Origin: Aerococcus viridans
GTDB lineage: Bacteria; Bacillota; Bacilli; Lactobacillales; Aerococcaceae
DNA: 64,000 nucleotides
Direction: 5' to 3'
Assembly: GCF_001543285.1 (NCBI RefSeq)
Contig: NZ_CP014164.1
Location: forward strand, 1,426,001 to 1,490,000
Under the pieces are notes generated by a model. The model made no database searches. It was not told where the DNA came from and worked only from the letters and a program-made list of their open reading frames with translations. The position numbers and the translations under genes were made by a program. How positions within the stretch are numbered: the stretch's first letter is position 1; each line of letters begins with the position of its first letter. Below are positions 16,544 to 26,088 of the stretch, piece by piece.

Positions 16544-16838
16544 ATCTACTCCTCCATTAACCTAAAAATACCGCCAAACTAGGTCTTAACATTATTTTAT
16601 GATAGCTAATTATAAGCCTGTAAACCCATAAATTCTAGCCCTTTTTGACACAAATTTTAATTTTCATTCAATTTCATACAAAGTAATCGGTCCACCTTCT
16701 TTTTAAAATAAAAAGGCTCTTTCAGACTCCCTGGTAACGATCAAAAACAAGGAGCGCCAATTCGTTTTACTAGCCAGCTATTCAAATGTCCTTTATCATA
16801 TAAGATAGTTAGGCAAAAGATTTTAAGGAGGATTTCTC

Positions 16839-18254
16839 ATGAAAAAGTATAACAATTTCATTAACGGTGAGTGGACAGCCCCTACCAATAATGAATACAA
16901 AGAAGTAGAAAACCCGACAACTGAAGAAACGATTGCCCAAGTTGCATACTCTGCAAATGAAGATGTTGACCAAGCAGTTGAAGCAGCTAAGACCGCCTTT
17001 CCTGCTTGGAATAATCTATCTCTTGAAGAAAGAACCGGTTATGTAGAAAAATTATTAGATGAAATCAAAGCCCACAAAGAAGAGATTCGTGACATTATTG
17101 TTGAAGAATTTGGTGCTGCCAAGACCTTCTCCGAGTCAGGACAAGTTGGTTTAGCCATTGATGAAATGTCAGCTACAGTTGAGGCCATTAAAGATTACAA
17201 TTTAACGGAAGAAATTGGAAATACTAAAGTGATTAAAGAAGGTTATGGTGTAGTTGCTGCCATCACACCTTGGAACTATCCATTAAATCAAATTCAACGG
17301 AAAATAACACCTGCTTTATTAGCTGGGAATACCGTAGTTGTTAAACCAGCATCTGATACACCACTCACTGCAGTTAAACTATTTGAATTGGCTGAAAAAG
17401 TAGGATTTCCAAAAGGTGTATTCAACCTAATCCTTGGAAGTGGTAGTGGTGCTGGTAACTATCTAGCAGAACATGAAGATGTTGCCGTTGTTTCCTTTAC
17501 TGGGTCAACTGAAGTTGGTCAAGGACTTTATGAAAATGCTGCTAAAGGCATCAAACACATCATCCTTGAACTAGGTGGTAAATCTGCGTTGGTTTACTTA
17601 CCTGGTGGCGATTTATCCTTTGCCGTTAAAAAAGCAATGGGGACTATTTTAAACAACCAAGGGCAAACTTGTACTGCACTTACAAGACTATTAGTGCCTA
17701 AAGACGAATTAGCTGATGTAGAAGCTGAAGTAAAATCTTTCTATGAAGACAATGTCGTTATCGGTGATCCTGCTGATCCAAATACGCTTGTTGGTCCAAT
17801 GGTATCCGCTAATCAAAAGAAAACAGTACTCGAATATATTGAAAAAGGTAAAGCTGAAGGGGCTAAAGTTTTAGTCGGTGATAAAAAACCAGCCATTGAA
17901 ACTGGTCATTTTGTAACACCTACTGTCTTTACAAACGTGACTAATGATATGACGATTGCCCAAGAAGAAATTTTTGGTCCTGTACTTGTCATCATCACAT
18001 ATGATACTGAAGAAGAAGCGATTGAAATCGCAAACGACTCAATCTATGGCCTTTCAGGTGCGGTAGTTGGACCTACTGAAGATGCTTATAGAGTAGCTAA
18101 GCAATTACGAACTGGTAATATCTTTGTAAACAAATCAGAACGTAACCCACTTGCACCATTTGGTGGCTACAAACAATCCGGCCTAGGTCGCGAAAACGGT
18201 CTTTACGGTGTTGAAGACTACTTAGAAACAAAAGCGATTTTCTTAGAAGATTAA
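16839..18254 (+). CDS. NAD(P)-dependent aldehyde dehydrogenase
   Basis: 471 residues, family-typical. Motifs: AITPWNYPLNQIQRK (about residues 139-153), VVKPAS, SFTGSTEVG (NAD site), catalytic Glu in ILELGGKSALV, catalytic Cys in NNQGQTCTAL (about 270-279), and EEIFGPVLVI. It oxidises an aldehyde to a carboxylate in the cytoplasm; the natural substrate is unknown. Start: ATG preceded by AAGGAGG. It is a single gene ended by a strong bidirectional terminator. The 295-base gap upstream is AT-rich and shows no other gene. Confidence 0.93.
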   Translation: MKKYNNFINGEWTAPTNNEYKEVENPTTEETIAQVAYSANEDVDQAVEAAKTAFPAWNNLSLEERTGYVEKLLDEIKAHKEEIRDIIVEEFGAAKTFSESGQVGLAIDEMSATVEAIKDYNLTEEIGNTKVIKEGYGVVAAITPWNYPLNQIQRKITPALLAGNTVVVKPASDTPLTAVKLFELAEKVGFPKGVFNLILGSGSGAGNYLAEHEDVAVVSFTGSTEVGQGLYENAAKGIKHIILELGGKSALVYLPGGDLSFAVKKAMGTILNNQGQTCTALTRLLVPKDELADVEAEVKSFYEDNVVIGDPADPNTLVGPMVSANQKKTVLEYIEKGKAEGAKVLVGDKKPAIETGHFVTPTVFTNVTNDMTIAQEEIFGPVLVIITYDTEEEAIEIANDSIYGLSGAVVGPTEDAYRVAKQLRTGNIFVNKSERNPLAPFGGYKQSGLGRENGLYGVEDYLETKAIFLED

Positions 18255-18295
18255 GCGATAGTATCTTAGAAAATAAATAAGTAAATTTTCGATAC

Positions 18296-18342
18296 AAAAA
18301 ACAGCTACTAGGTGACTGATATCACCTAGTAGCTGTTTTTTA
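18296..18342. terminator. Bidirectional terminator between aldehyde dehydrogenase and ClC gene
   Basis: Perfect 15-base stem ACAGCTACTAGGTGA / TCACCTAGTAGCTGT with a short loop, A-run on the left and T-run on the right, so it can end both converging transcripts. Confidence 0.9.
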
Positions 18343-18428
18343 ATTTTTTATAATCTATCTTTGATAGGTATAAGACCATCTATTCCGTGTTCTGTGAATA
18401 AACCACTACACCACCAAAGAAGTCATTC

Positions 18429-19706
18429 TTAGTCATTTACCATCAACCCAAGCAAGGATTCATATACCGGTTTGGATTGGCAGACTTCTGCCACGAAATA
18501 AGCGATATAAGTGACGATGGCAATCGGTAGTAAGTACTGAATAGACCCTCCTGTCATTTCTAATATTAGAAAAATACCCGTTAATGGTGCGCGGACAATA
18601 GCCGCAAAATGCGCAGCCATCGCAATGACAGTAAAGACCGTAATCGTGTATGCGTCCACCAGTCCCAATTCATACAAGCTACTGGTGTACAAGTTGCCGA
18701 CCAGCGCCCCAAGAGATAATAATGGGAAAAAGATCCCCCCTGGAATTCCTGACCCGAATGCCACACCGAGCAGAACTAGTTTTGCCAGGAATAGATAGAG
18801 CAAGGTCAACAGACCCGGATTATCTAAAAATGGTAGCAAAATGAGTTCTTCGCCCGACCCGATTAACCGCACATCCATCAAAAGTACAAGTGCCGTTAGC
18901 ACAAAGGGAAAAACCATTTTCCAAAAAGTAGGTGCAGTCCATTTACTATATATAGCTTTAGACCATAAGATAACTTTATTAAAAAGTACACCTGATAACC
19001 CTAACAAGACCCCTAAAATAAGTAAATAAGGGTAAGTAGCCATTTCCACACGTAAAGCTTGAGGAATAGTGATAGCAGCATCATCTCCGATCAGTGCTAT
19101 CGATACTAAAGATGCTGTAATTATCGTTAAAGTGGCAGACAAAAATCCACGACGGGTAACCTTCTTCAATAATTCCTCTAAGCAGAAAATGATACCTGAA
19201 ACAGGCGCATTAAAAGCAGTGGCTAAACCGGCTCCTGCAGCCCCAACAATCAAGTATTTACCGGATTTAGCAGGCGTTTTGGTAACTTCTGCCACCCCTT
19301 GGCCGATTGAAGCACCGATTTGAACAGAAGGACCTTCACGCCCGAGCGTCAAACCTGATCCGATAGCCAATAAACCACCTAATAATTTATAAAATAAGAC
19401 CGATGCCCATGAAAAATTGAGCTTACCGCTTAATTTCCCGGCAATTTGTGGAATACCTGACCCACCAATCATAGGTTCTTGCTTAGCTGTCCAAGCCACA
19501 ATGCAGCCGATAACCGCAAACATCAAAACAAAGCCGATGCTGTGCCAAATCGAAGTCTGTCCCCAGACCAAAACACCCTCAACCACATGCATGATTGCTG
19601 GAATAGCCAGTCGAAATCCAGACAACACAATTCCCACGATAACCCCAGTTACAACCGACAATAAACCCAAACGATAATTCAATCGTCCTTCATGCATCAC
19701 TATCAT
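18429..19706 (-). CDS. ClC-family chloride channel / H+-Cl- antiporter
   Basis: 425 residues from ATG 19706 (AAAGAGGGG RBS); a longer in-frame TTG start at 19754 falls inside the IS30 terminal repeat and is rejected. ClC selectivity motifs are all present: GSGIPQI (about residues 83-89), GREGPSVQIG (about 122-131) and GSGIPGGIFFPLL (about 320-332), with about ten hydrophobic helices. The cytosolic CBS domains found in some ClCs are absent. The protein exchanges or conducts chloride, probably in acid or osmotic homeostasis. The IS30 copy lies only about 45 bases upstream of the start, so the native promoter may be displaced. Confidence 0.92.
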   Translation of the reverse strand: MIVMHEGRLNYRLGLLSVVTGVIVGIVLSGFRLAIPAIMHVVEGVLVWGQTSIWHSIGFVLMFAVIGCIVAWTAKQEPMIGGSGIPQIAGKLSGKLNFSWASVLFYKLLGGLLAIGSGLTLGREGPSVQIGASIGQGVAEVTKTPAKSGKYLIVGAAGAGLATAFNAPVSGIIFCLEELLKKVTRRGFLSATLTIITASLVSIALIGDDAAITIPQALRVEMATYPYLLILGVLLGLSGVLFNKVILWSKAIYSKWTAPTFWKMVFPFVLTALVLLMDVRLIGSGEELILLPFLDNPGLLTLLYLFLAKLVLLGVAFGSGIPGGIFFPLLSLGALVGNLYTSSLYELGLVDAYTITVFTVIAMAAHFAAIVRAPLTGIFLILEMTGGSIQYLLPIAIVTYIAYFVAEVCQSKPVYESLLGLMVND

Positions 19707-19750
19707 ACCCCTCTTTGACAAGTTTGACTCTTTAAATATATCTAAAATTG

Positions 19751-20752
19751 TCAAATTAAGTGCAACACAGTTTTATAAAAGATTTCATAAGGTGTTTTCC
19801 AATTCAAACATTTTTTGGGACGTGTATTTAATTTCGTTGCCCAACCTTGTATCTCTTCATCAGTTGCATCTGTCAAATCAACACCTTTCGGTGAGTACTC
19901 TCTAAGGAGTCCATTTGTATTCTCATTAGATCCTCTTTGCCAAGGGGCATGAGGATCTGGAAAATAAATTTGCGTATTATTTAATTCCTCAGTCAATCGG
20001 GCGTGTTGACTGAATTCTTTACCACGGTCAGGTGTAATGGTTTTACAAAAATTAGAATCAATACCTTATAGTAATTTAATCATTTGGTCAACTACCGGCT
20101 TAGAAGCTTTCTTCTCAGATTTACCGATTAGTAATAACCTAGATTTTCTATCAACTAGCGTTACTAAGCACGCTTTACCAGTTTGACCTGCAACTGTATC
20201 TGCTTCCCAATGACCAATCTCAGTTCGTTCATTAGCGCTATCAGGTCGTTCATGAATCGGATTGGAGATAGGGATCTTTCCTCTTCTCTCTACGTGATTT
20301 TTAGAATGGCGTGTTTTACCTCTGTGTCTTAATTTACGGATAGCGCCTCGATTACCGGTTGATAAACCAGGCTCATCGAAGTCGCCACGATAAATTGCAC
20401 GATAGATAGTATTATAACTGATTTTATTTTTGGCATTTTCAAGGTTCAAACGACCAGAAATTTGTTCTGGAGACCATTGTTCGTTGAGAAATAGTCGTTT
20501 GACCAACTGGAAAATAGAGTCTTTATCTAGCGTGCGATGTCTGCCACATAGTTGTTTTCTACGTTTATACTCTCCATGAGCAGTTGACGGTGAATAACTG
20601 CCATCCTTGTTTGAATTACGATGTAATTCTCTTGAGATAGTCGATTTAGAACGGTCCAGGGTCTCGGATATATGCCCGATAGTTTCGCCTTGTTCATACA
20701 TTAGGAATATTGTTTCTCGCTCGTTCATGGTAAGATGTGTGTATGGATTCAT
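19751..20752 (-). pseudogene. IS30 transposase with one in-frame nonsense codon
   Basis: The minus strand is 334 codons in a single frame from ATG 20752 to TGA at 19751-19753, except for a TAA at 20066-20068. Before the stop: N-terminal HTH (MNERETIFLMYEQGETIGHI, RSKSTISREL) and first catalytic Asp in GHWEADTVAG. After it: second Asp in TPDRGKEF and the Glu in NENTNGLLREYSP, so the DDE triad would be complete without the stop. A single substitution (for example GAA to TAA) explains it, pointing to recent inactivation. A short downstream ORF from an internal ATG lacks the N-terminal domain. Confidence 0.9.
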
Positions 20753-20845
20753 AGCTTTCTCCTTCTAATAGTTGGTTAGTACATCTATTTTATAGGAAAA
20801 CTATGGATCTTTTTTTATTTTATTATTGTTGTTGCACTTAAATTG
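19752..20845 (-). mobile_element. IS30-family insertion sequence, inactive
   Basis: About 1.1 kb bounded by 16-base inverted repeats: CAAATTAAGTGCAACA at 19752-19767 and, inverted, CAATTTAAGTGCAACA at 20845-20830 (15 of 16 identical). It contains a single transposase gene interrupted by one stop codon. It is inserted between clc and rplS. A target duplication was not clearly identified. Confidence 0.88.
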
Positions 20846-20863
20846 TAAATTCGTCATCTAAAT

Positions 20864-20899
20864 AAAAAAATCCCAACCAAGAAAAAGCTCGATTGGGAT
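20864..20899 (-). terminator. Terminator of rplS
   Basis: ATCCCAA and TTGGGAT pair around a 16-base loop; seven U follow on the minus strand. It is located 26 bases after the rplS stop and just outside the IS30 right end. Confidence 0.8.
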
Positions 20900-20924
20900 T
20901 CTCTGTATAGCTACTGTAGTAGCA

Positions 20925-21281
20925 TTATTTTTGTTTACGGCGACGTTCTGGGATACGTGCAGCTTTACCATGTAAGTCACGTAAGTAGAACAATTTAGCA
21001 CGACGAACTTTACCTTCACGTAATACTTCAATTTTAGCTACGCGTGGCGTGTGTACTGGGAAAGTACGTTCAACACCAACACCGTTTGAAATTTTACGAA
21101 CTGTGTAAGTTTCGCTGATACCAGCACCACGACGTTGGATAACAACACCGTCAAATAACTGGATACGTTCACGTTCACCCTCAACAACTTTCGCGTGTAC
21201 ACGAACAGTGTCACCAGGACGGAAGTCAGGTACATCGTTACGTAGTTGTTCTGAAGTGATTTGATCAATTAAATTACTCAT
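20925..21281 (-). CDS. rplS: 50S ribosomal protein L19
   Basis: 118 residues, standard L19: [61 protein letters not shown] and the basic C-terminus ERRRKQK. It sits at the interface of the ribosomal subunits. In many Firmicutes rplS follows trmD directly; here the two are separated by a DUF2188 gene and an opposite-strand pyruvate-kinase-like gene, so rplS has its own promoter and terminator. Confidence 0.98.
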   Translation of the reverse strand: MSNLIDQITSEQLRNDVPDFRPGDTVRVHAKVVEGERERIQLFDGVVIQRRGAGISETYTVRKISNGVGVERTFPVHTPRVAKIEVLREGKVRRAKLFYLRDLHGKAARIPERRRKQK

Positions 21282-21284
21282 TTA

Positions 21285-21375
21285 GATTCTCTCCTTCCAA
21301 CAACACTCATATGGCAATTTTGCCACAGCGGAATATCATAAAGTATGTGTTGAAACAACACCTTTAATAGTGTAT
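21285..21375 (-). ncRNA. Candidate L19 leader RNA
   Basis: The rplS 5' region contains a small hairpin (GTGTTGTTTCAACAC), then ATTCCGCTG and TGGCAAAATTGCCA, directly before the AGGAGAG RBS. Firmicute rplS genes often carry an autoregulatory L19 leader; the match is by position and compact structure only, not by a covariance model. Confidence 0.4.
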
Positions 21376-21629
21376 CAAATTTATCACTTATTGTAAATAG
21401 AAAGTTGAAAGTTTCTTGTCATAAATAGTGGACGTCCTATATAAGGGTTTGCGATCACTCGTCTGCTTTATTCTAAAGTAACATCTTTAGACTAAGTATC
21501 CTAAATAGGAATCGTTTCAATGAATCATCCCAATCACACTATACAAATATTTGTTAGTTGCTCGTGTTCACGATACAATGATATGTGAATAGGAAACGGT
21601 TACAAATCAGTGATAAAGGAGACAAAGTG

Positions 21630-23138
21630 ATGACAAACCAGAAAACGCAAATAAATAATATTTACAAAGATTTATATTTAGAAGTATCCGATTTACGTAA
21701 AAACGTCTATAAGGATGGCCAACAAATTTATGCATCCTGGGATCCTTCCACTCTCCGTGAAGATTTTAAAGAAGCAGCCTTAAATTTTGCCTATTATGTT
21801 GCCCTTCGTCGCCGAGATATCCGCAGTCTACAATTAAAACTGGGCAATCTTGGTCTTTCTTCACTTGGTCGTCTCGAAGGCCATGTATTAGCTACCCTTG
21901 ATTTAGTCGTTTATCATCTCGCCAAAAGTGCGAATATGCCTGCAGTTGACATTCCTGAACATATGACGAAAACCAGTCAAGGACAGGGGTCTACACTTGA
22001 CCAACTCACCAAAGATTTCTTTGGCTCAGGTGCTGAGGATCGTTATTCCCGCATTATGGTAACTATGCCCAATGAAGCCGCCACTGACCAAGACCTAGTT
22101 GATCAAATGGTAAAGGCTGGTTTAGACGTCGCCCGTATTAACTGTGCACATGATGATGTATCTACTTGGCGGAAAATGGTTGAAAATATTCATCAAGCTG
22201 GCAAGAAATACGAGCGTGACATTAAAATTTTCACCGACATTGCTGGTCCTAAAGTACGAATTCAAGCCATCTATACTACTCTACAAGACCCCAAGCTCTA
22301 TGAGGGAGATATTTTTTTCCTCACAAGCGATACGACATTAAAAGACTTTTATGATTGTGAAATTGTCTTATCTTGTCCAATTCCAGAAATTATTCAAGAT
22401 TTAAAGGTTGATGAGGCGGTGTCACTTGATGATGGTAAAATTATAGGTAAAGTCCAAAAATCTTATCCTGAAGGAGTAAAAATTCGCATCACCCAAATGG
22501 CATCAAACGGTAAGAAAGTGAAAGCCACGAAAGGCATCAACTTCCCTGATCGTGAGTTAAATATCCCTGTATTAACTGATAAAGATATCGATGATTTGGC
22601 TTTTTCTAAAGAAGAAGCTGACGTGATTGGCTTCTCTTTCGTTCATAACTTAGAAGACGTACGCCAAATCAACCAAGTCATGGCTGACAAAGTAACCAAT
22701 GACGAAGAAAAATTAGCGACGATCAAACTAGAAACCGTCTCTGGTTTTGAGAATCTCATCAATATCATTATCGAAGCAAATCGCTACCGACCAACAGGCA
22801 TTATGATCGCTAGAGGAGACTTAGCTGTAGAAGTTGGCTATCTCCGACTATCAGTTGTCCAAGAAGAAATTCTTTGGTTCTGCGAGGCTGCGCAAATTCC
22901 TGTGATTTGGGCCACCCAGGTTCTTGAGTCCTTGGTAAAATCAGGTGTACCTTCACGTGCTGAAATTTCAGATGTGTCTATGGGGTCACGAGCTGAATGT
23001 GTCATGTTAAATAAAGGTGAACATATCCTCGAAGGGATTAATCTCTTACGGTCAATTTTAGAAGACATTGATGAACACCAATTCAAAAAGACAGCCTTAA
23101 TGAAACAATTAAACGTAGCCAATACCATTTTCGAATGA
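21630..23138 (+). CDS. Pyruvate kinase-like protein with N-terminal extension, no C-terminal regulatory domain
   Basis: About 502 residues from ATG 21630, chosen for the AAGGAG RBS; a GTG at 21585 lacks one. Residues 1 to about 135 are an all-helical region not found in ordinary pyruvate kinase. After that comes the PK barrel: RIMVTMPNEAATD, ARINCAHDD, FTDIAGPKVRI (substrate/K+ region), IMIARGDLAVEVG and VIWATQVLESLVKSGVPSRAEISDV near the end. The usual C-terminal allosteric domain is missing. ATP-binding and acid-base residues look largely present, but KGPEIR and MATQML motifs vary (AGPKVRI, WATQVL). It may be a divergent kinase with another substrate. Monocistronic, with its own terminator. 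Confidence 0.75.
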   Translation: MTNQKTQINNIYKDLYLEVSDLRKNVYKDGQQIYASWDPSTLREDFKEAALNFAYYVALRRRDIRSLQLKLGNLGLSSLGRLEGHVLATLDLVVYHLAKSANMPAVDIPEHMTKTSQGQGSTLDQLTKDFFGSGAEDRYSRIMVTMPNEAATDQDLVDQMVKAGLDVARINCAHDDVSTWRKMVENIHQAGKKYERDIKIFTDIAGPKVRIQAIYTTLQDPKLYEGDIFFLTSDTTLKDFYDCEIVLSCPIPEIIQDLKVDEAVSLDDGKIIGKVQKSYPEGVKIRITQMASNGKKVKATKGINFPDRELNIPVLTDKDIDDLAFSKEEADVIGFSFVHNLEDVRQINQVMADKVTNDEEKLATIKLETVSGFENLINIIIEANRYRPTGIMIARGDLAVEVGYLRLSVVQEEILWFCEAAQIPVIWATQVLESLVKSGVPSRAEISDVSMGSRAECVMLNKGEHILEGINLLRSILEDIDEHQFKKTALMKQLNVANTIFE

Positions 23139-23142
23139 AAAT

Positions 23143-23181
23143 AAACACCTACCTCTAATGACTCAAAGGTAGGTGTTTTTA
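23143..23181 (+). terminator. Terminator of the pyruvate kinase-like gene
   Basis: AAACACCTACCT pairs with AGGTAGGTGTTT, followed by T-rich sequence. Confidence 0.85.
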
Positions 23182-23208
23182 TAATGGCTAACTACAATAG
23201 CATCCATG

Positions 23209-23646
23209 TTATTGTCGCTTACCATCCTTAGTATAGGTAATGACTTTTGTCCCCTTATTATCAGCAATTTCCTTAGCCCGCTTCATAGCATCCTCTTTTA
23301 AATCAAAAGTATCCGCAGCCCGTTTTGCCTTCACGGTAATCACTTGCCATTGCGCATTCTCGTGATCAAATTTCACTTGAACGTCCTCATCCATCAAATC
23401 AGGATTGGCTGATTCAGTATCATGCTTATCGCTCTTTTTGGGGTTGGTTGCCTGTTTAACTTCCGAAATCTCTGTATCAGAAGCATTCTGGTACCACTCT
23501 TTCCCTTGCTGGATTGCAATGGGTATTAAATCTTCCTCTTTGTAACCCGCTGCTTCCATAGCATTCATGATCTCAATAATCTTCTTGCGTTCAACCTCAT
23601 CAAAGTTTTTTAAGCTGTCAGGATAATCTTGCATATTCCATGGCAT
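23209..23646 (-). CDS. DUF2188 / ChaB-like small protein
   Basis: 145 residues, soluble and acidic in the middle. The N-terminal part (MPWNMQDYPDSLKNFDEVERKKIIEIMN) has the P-x-x-Y/D-P-x-S pattern of ChaB-like proteins. The C-terminal part (WQVITVKAKRAADTFDLKEDAMKRAKEIADNKGTKVITYTKDGK) is a DUF2188 domain with the typical W-V and A-x-x-A-x-x-x-A pattern ending in KDG. The linker is rich in Asp, Ser and Lys. Its function is unknown; the family is common in Lactobacillales and Bacillales and often stress-linked. It stands just downstream of trmD on the same strand. Confidence 0.65.
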   Translation of the reverse strand: MPWNMQDYPDSLKNFDEVERKKIIEIMNAMEAAGYKEEDLIPIAIQQGKEWYQNASDTEISEVKQATNPKKSDKHDTESANPDLMDEDVQVKFDHENAQWQVITVKAKRAADTFDLKEDAMKRAKEIADNKGTKVITYTKDGKRQ

Positions 23647-23764
23647 AACATCATCTCCATTCTTAACTCATATTGTATCAAGAATGGTGAATAAATAAAA
23701 AAGATATCCATGTTAAAGCTAGTTTGAAACTGTGGTCCACACAATAGACCCACTCATAACAGTC

Positions 23765-24502
23765 CTACTCAGTTTCTGCTTTAATTTCTTCTAACCATTT
23801 AGCTTGTTGATCTGTTAAGGGGTAATTTTCTAACATATCCGGCCGGCGTTCATAGGTCCGGCGTAAGGATTCTTTCCCCTTCCAGTCAGCAATTTTAGCA
23901 TGGTTACCAGACATCAACACATCCGGCACAGTCATCCCCTTGTATTCAGCCGGGCGGGTATATTGTGGATACTCTAACAAACCAGTCGAGAAGGAGTCAC
24001 CCGTAATCGATTCCTCATTACCCACCGCATCTTCAAGCAAGCGGACAGTAGCGTCAATCACAATCATAGCCCCTAATTCGCCACCAGTTAGTACATAATC
24101 TCCAACCGAAATTTCATCGGTCACATATGATCGAATCCGCTCGTCATAGCCTTCGTAATGACCACAAATAAAGATCAGATGATCGTCTTTTGCGAATGAC
24201 TCCGCATGTTTCTGCGTAAAAGTTTCACCAGCTGGATCCATCAAAACCACGCGTTTTTTCGTATTAGGATGTTTACCCTCAATTTCTTCTAAGGCATCAT
24301 TGATGGGGTCAACCCGCAATAACATACCAGCACCACCGCCATAAGGATAATCGTCCACATGCCCGTGTTTGTTTACTGCAAACTTACGAAAGTCCGTCAC
24401 ATCAATATTGGCCACCCCTTTTTCCTGGGCCTTCCCAATAATCGACGTGTTCATCGGACCTTCAAACATCTCTGGAAAAAGGCTTAATACATCAATCTGC
24501 AT
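23765..24502 (-). CDS. trmD: tRNA (guanine-37-N1)-methyltransferase
   Basis: 245 residues, family length. SPOUT-fold trefoil-knot motifs: [20 protein letters not shown] (N-terminus), [32 protein letters not shown] (about residues 110-124) and [16 protein letters not shown] (SAM knot). It methylates G37 next to the anticodon using SAM and prevents frameshifting. Its ATG overlaps the rimM stop by one base. No oddities. Confidence 0.97.
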   Translation of the reverse strand: MQIDVLSLFPEMFEGPMNTSIIGKAQEKGVANIDVTDFRKFAVNKHGHVDDYPYGGGAGMLLRVDPINDALEEIEGKHPNTKKRVVLMDPAGETFTQKHAESFAKDDHLIFICGHYEGYDERIRSYVTDEISVGDYVLTGGELGAMIVIDATVRLLEDAVGNEESITGDSFSTGLLEYPQYTRPAEYKGMTVPDVLMSGNHAKIADWKGKESLRRTYERRPDMLENYPLTDQQAKWLEEIKAETE

Positions 24503-25077
24503 TAGGCGTCACCCTTTTCCGCGTCCACATCATCAATCAGACCGTCCATCGGGTCAATCACAACTCGGTTATCATCCAGATCAATCTCTAACACAATATC
24601 TTCAATATAAGGAATCAAGATATCCTTCCCTTTATTTGGACGTTGAATAGCCCAAACATCATTAGACGGTAGTGACGTAATCTCCCGGACCTTGCCTAGA
24701 TAAGTCTCATCAGTCGTATAGACTTCTAAACCAATAATATCATCATAATAAAACTCATTCTCATCCAATTCGTCCGCCTCGCGCTCAGTGCCCGCAACCT
24801 TCAAATCAAACCCTTTGAATTTTTCTACATCATTAATATTGTCCTTGCCCTTAAAATGCAACAAATTGAAATTCTTATGCAGACGGTGACCATCCACCTC
24901 AACAGTCTCAACCAACTTGTCACCATTAAAAATCGCCAAAGTCGCACCAATTCTAAACCGCTCTTCCGGGAAATCAGTTGTCGCCATCACACGGACTTCA
25001 CCGCGTAAGGCCTGCGTATTCACGATTTTCCCGACCAAATAATACTGCTCTTCAGCCATGCCCTCAATCTTCACCAT
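24502..25077 (-). CDS. rimM: 16S rRNA processing factor RimM
   Basis: 191 residues. The N-terminal RimM barrel begins [30 protein letters not shown]; the PRC-barrel half contains [26 protein letters not shown] and ends with VLIPYIE-like [28 protein letters not shown]. RimM assists 30S head maturation near S19. It forms a two-gene unit with trmD (one-base overlap). In contrast to many relatives it is separated from rpsP/khpA by a 456-base gap containing a terminator and repeats. The start at 25077 has GGGAAGG nearby. Confidence 0.96.
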   Translation of the reverse strand: MVKIEGMAEEQYYLVGKIVNTQALRGEVRVMATTDFPEERFRIGATLAIFNGDKLVETVEVDGHRLHKNFNLLHFKGKDNINDVEKFKGFDLKVAGTEREADELDENEFYYDDIIGLEVYTTDETYLGKVREITSLPSNDVWAIQRPNKGKDILIPYIEDIVLEIDLDDNRVVIDPMDGLIDDVDAEKGDA

Positions 25078-25282
25078 ATCTATTGCCTTCCCTTCTTATG
25101 TGCCTATCTTCCAACCTTCAAACCACTTATTAGAATAGGACACACCTCACATTTCTAGCGACCACTGTAATTAAAAATAACATGGTCAAACGTCAGTCTT
25201 ATTTTACATCAATACACCTTAAAAACCAAGATAACACGACGAATCCCAAAAGTGCCCCATCCAAAAGTTGTTTAAAGATATC

Positions 25283-25312
25283 AAAAAAAGACGCAGACAT
25301 TTCTGTCTACGC
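25283..25312 (-). terminator. Terminator of the ylxM-ffh-rpsP-khpA unit
   Basis: On the minus strand GGCGTAGACA / TGTCTGCGTC with a short GAAA loop is followed by seven U. It lies 220 bases after khpA, beyond the palindromic repeat. Confidence 0.85.
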
Positions 25313-25365
25313 CCTCAAAAAGCGAATCGCTTTGTTACAAACTTTGTATAAACCCAATTATAAGG

Positions 25366-25421
25366 GAGCTCGACTATCGCACCTTGTGAAGTTGAGCTCG
25401 CCTATCGCACCCTGTTTAGTC
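25366..25421. repeat. Two 28-bp direct repeats next to palindromic repeat B
   Basis: Two tandem units (25366-25393 and 25394-25421), each starting GAGCTCG and containing CTATCGCACC. The same motif, changed to GACTCTTACACCCTGTTTAATC, recurs at the right edge of palindrome B up to the khpA stop. The units thus look like duplicates of the palindrome edge. Confidence 0.75.
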
Positions 25422-25530
25422 GGGTTCGAGTCTCCAGAAAGAACTACGTTTCAGATTAGATTGTAACTGACTTCGTCAGCTACTGCTCTAATCTTCCAAC
25501 GTTTTCTTTCTGAACGTCGACTCTTACACC
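25421..25530. repeat. 110-bp palindromic intergenic repeat, copy B
   Basis: Same length and organisation as copy A. The hairpin includes AGATTAGA pairing with TCTAATCT and CAGAAAGAA pairing with TTCTTTCTG around a TGACTTCGTCA centre. Its right end touches the khpA stop codon (25535-25537), mirroring copy A, which lies at the 3' end of the esterase gene. No ORF of its own, so a MITE-like or RNA-structure element. Confidence 0.85.
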
Positions 25531-25534
25531 CTGT

Positions 25535-25789
25535 TTAATCTTCTCTATCTATTACCAAGCGAATTCTCTTTGGTCCTTCTACTCGGACTGAATAGATAAT
25601 GGTACGGATTGCGTTTGCAACGCGGCCACCCTTGCCAATCACCCGGCCTACATCATCAGGATGTAGCAACAAATGGTATTCTAAAAATTCATCTCCATCA
25701 ACAATGTGCAGTTGGATTTCATCAGGATGATTCACCAATGGTTTCACAATTGTTAACAATAAATCTTCAATATTTGGCATATCATTCAT
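25535..25789 (-). CDS. khpA: KH-domain RNA-binding protein KhpA
   Basis: 84 residues. A single type II KH domain with the GxxG loop VIGKGGRVANAIRT (about residues 49-62) and a preceding PDDVGR turn. It binds RNA; with KhpB it affects cell division and elongation in streptococci. It is placed 11 bases after rpsP as in most Firmicutes. Its 3' end abuts repeat copy B. Confidence 0.95.
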   Translation of the reverse strand: MNDMPNIEDLLLTIVKPLVNHPDEIQLHIVDGDEFLEYHLLLHPDDVGRVIGKGGRVANAIRTIIYSVRVEGPKRIRLVIDRED

Positions 25790-25800
25790 AGTGTTTACGC

Positions 25801-26088
25801 TTATTTATTAGCTGCTTTAGCTTCTAATTTGTTTTCGTGGTGTTTTTTCATCACGCCTTGACGAGATAAAATGTCACGAACTGTATCAGTTGGTTGCGCA
25901 CCATCTTTTAACCATTTTAAAGCTAATTCTTCATCTAACTCAATAGTTTCTGGTTGAGTAGTTGGGTTGTAAGTACCAATTTTTTCAATGATACGACCAT
26001 CACGTGGTGAACGTGCGTCTGCTGCAACGATACGGTAGAATGGGTTACGTTTAGATCCCATACGTTTTAAACGAATTTTTACTGCCAT
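25801..26088 (-). CDS. rpsP: 30S ribosomal protein S16
   Basis: 95 residues. Standard S16: [42 protein letters not shown] at the N-terminus and [23 protein letters not shown] in the middle. It is part of 30S assembly. It follows ffh after 150 bases and precedes khpA. RBS AGGAGG. Confidence 0.98.
   Translation of the reverse strand: MAVKIRLKRMGSKRNPFYRIVAADARSPRDGRIIEKIGTYNPTTQPETIELDEELALKWLKDGAQPTDTVRDILSRQGVMKKHHENKLEAKAANK

Noticed and set aside
16690..16760. GGCTCTTT sequence upstream of the aldehyde dehydrogenase, similar to ISL3-type terminal repeats
   Set aside because: Only about eight bases fit, no second end or transposase remnant is nearby.
19707..19754. N-terminal extension of the ClC protein from a TTG start
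   Set aside because: The extra 16 codons run into the IS30 inverted repeat; ATG 19706 has a proper RBS and matches family length.
25182..25466. 94-codon plus-strand ORF between khpA and rimM
   Set aside because: It runs through a minus-strand terminator and the direct/palindromic repeats; no RBS or homology.
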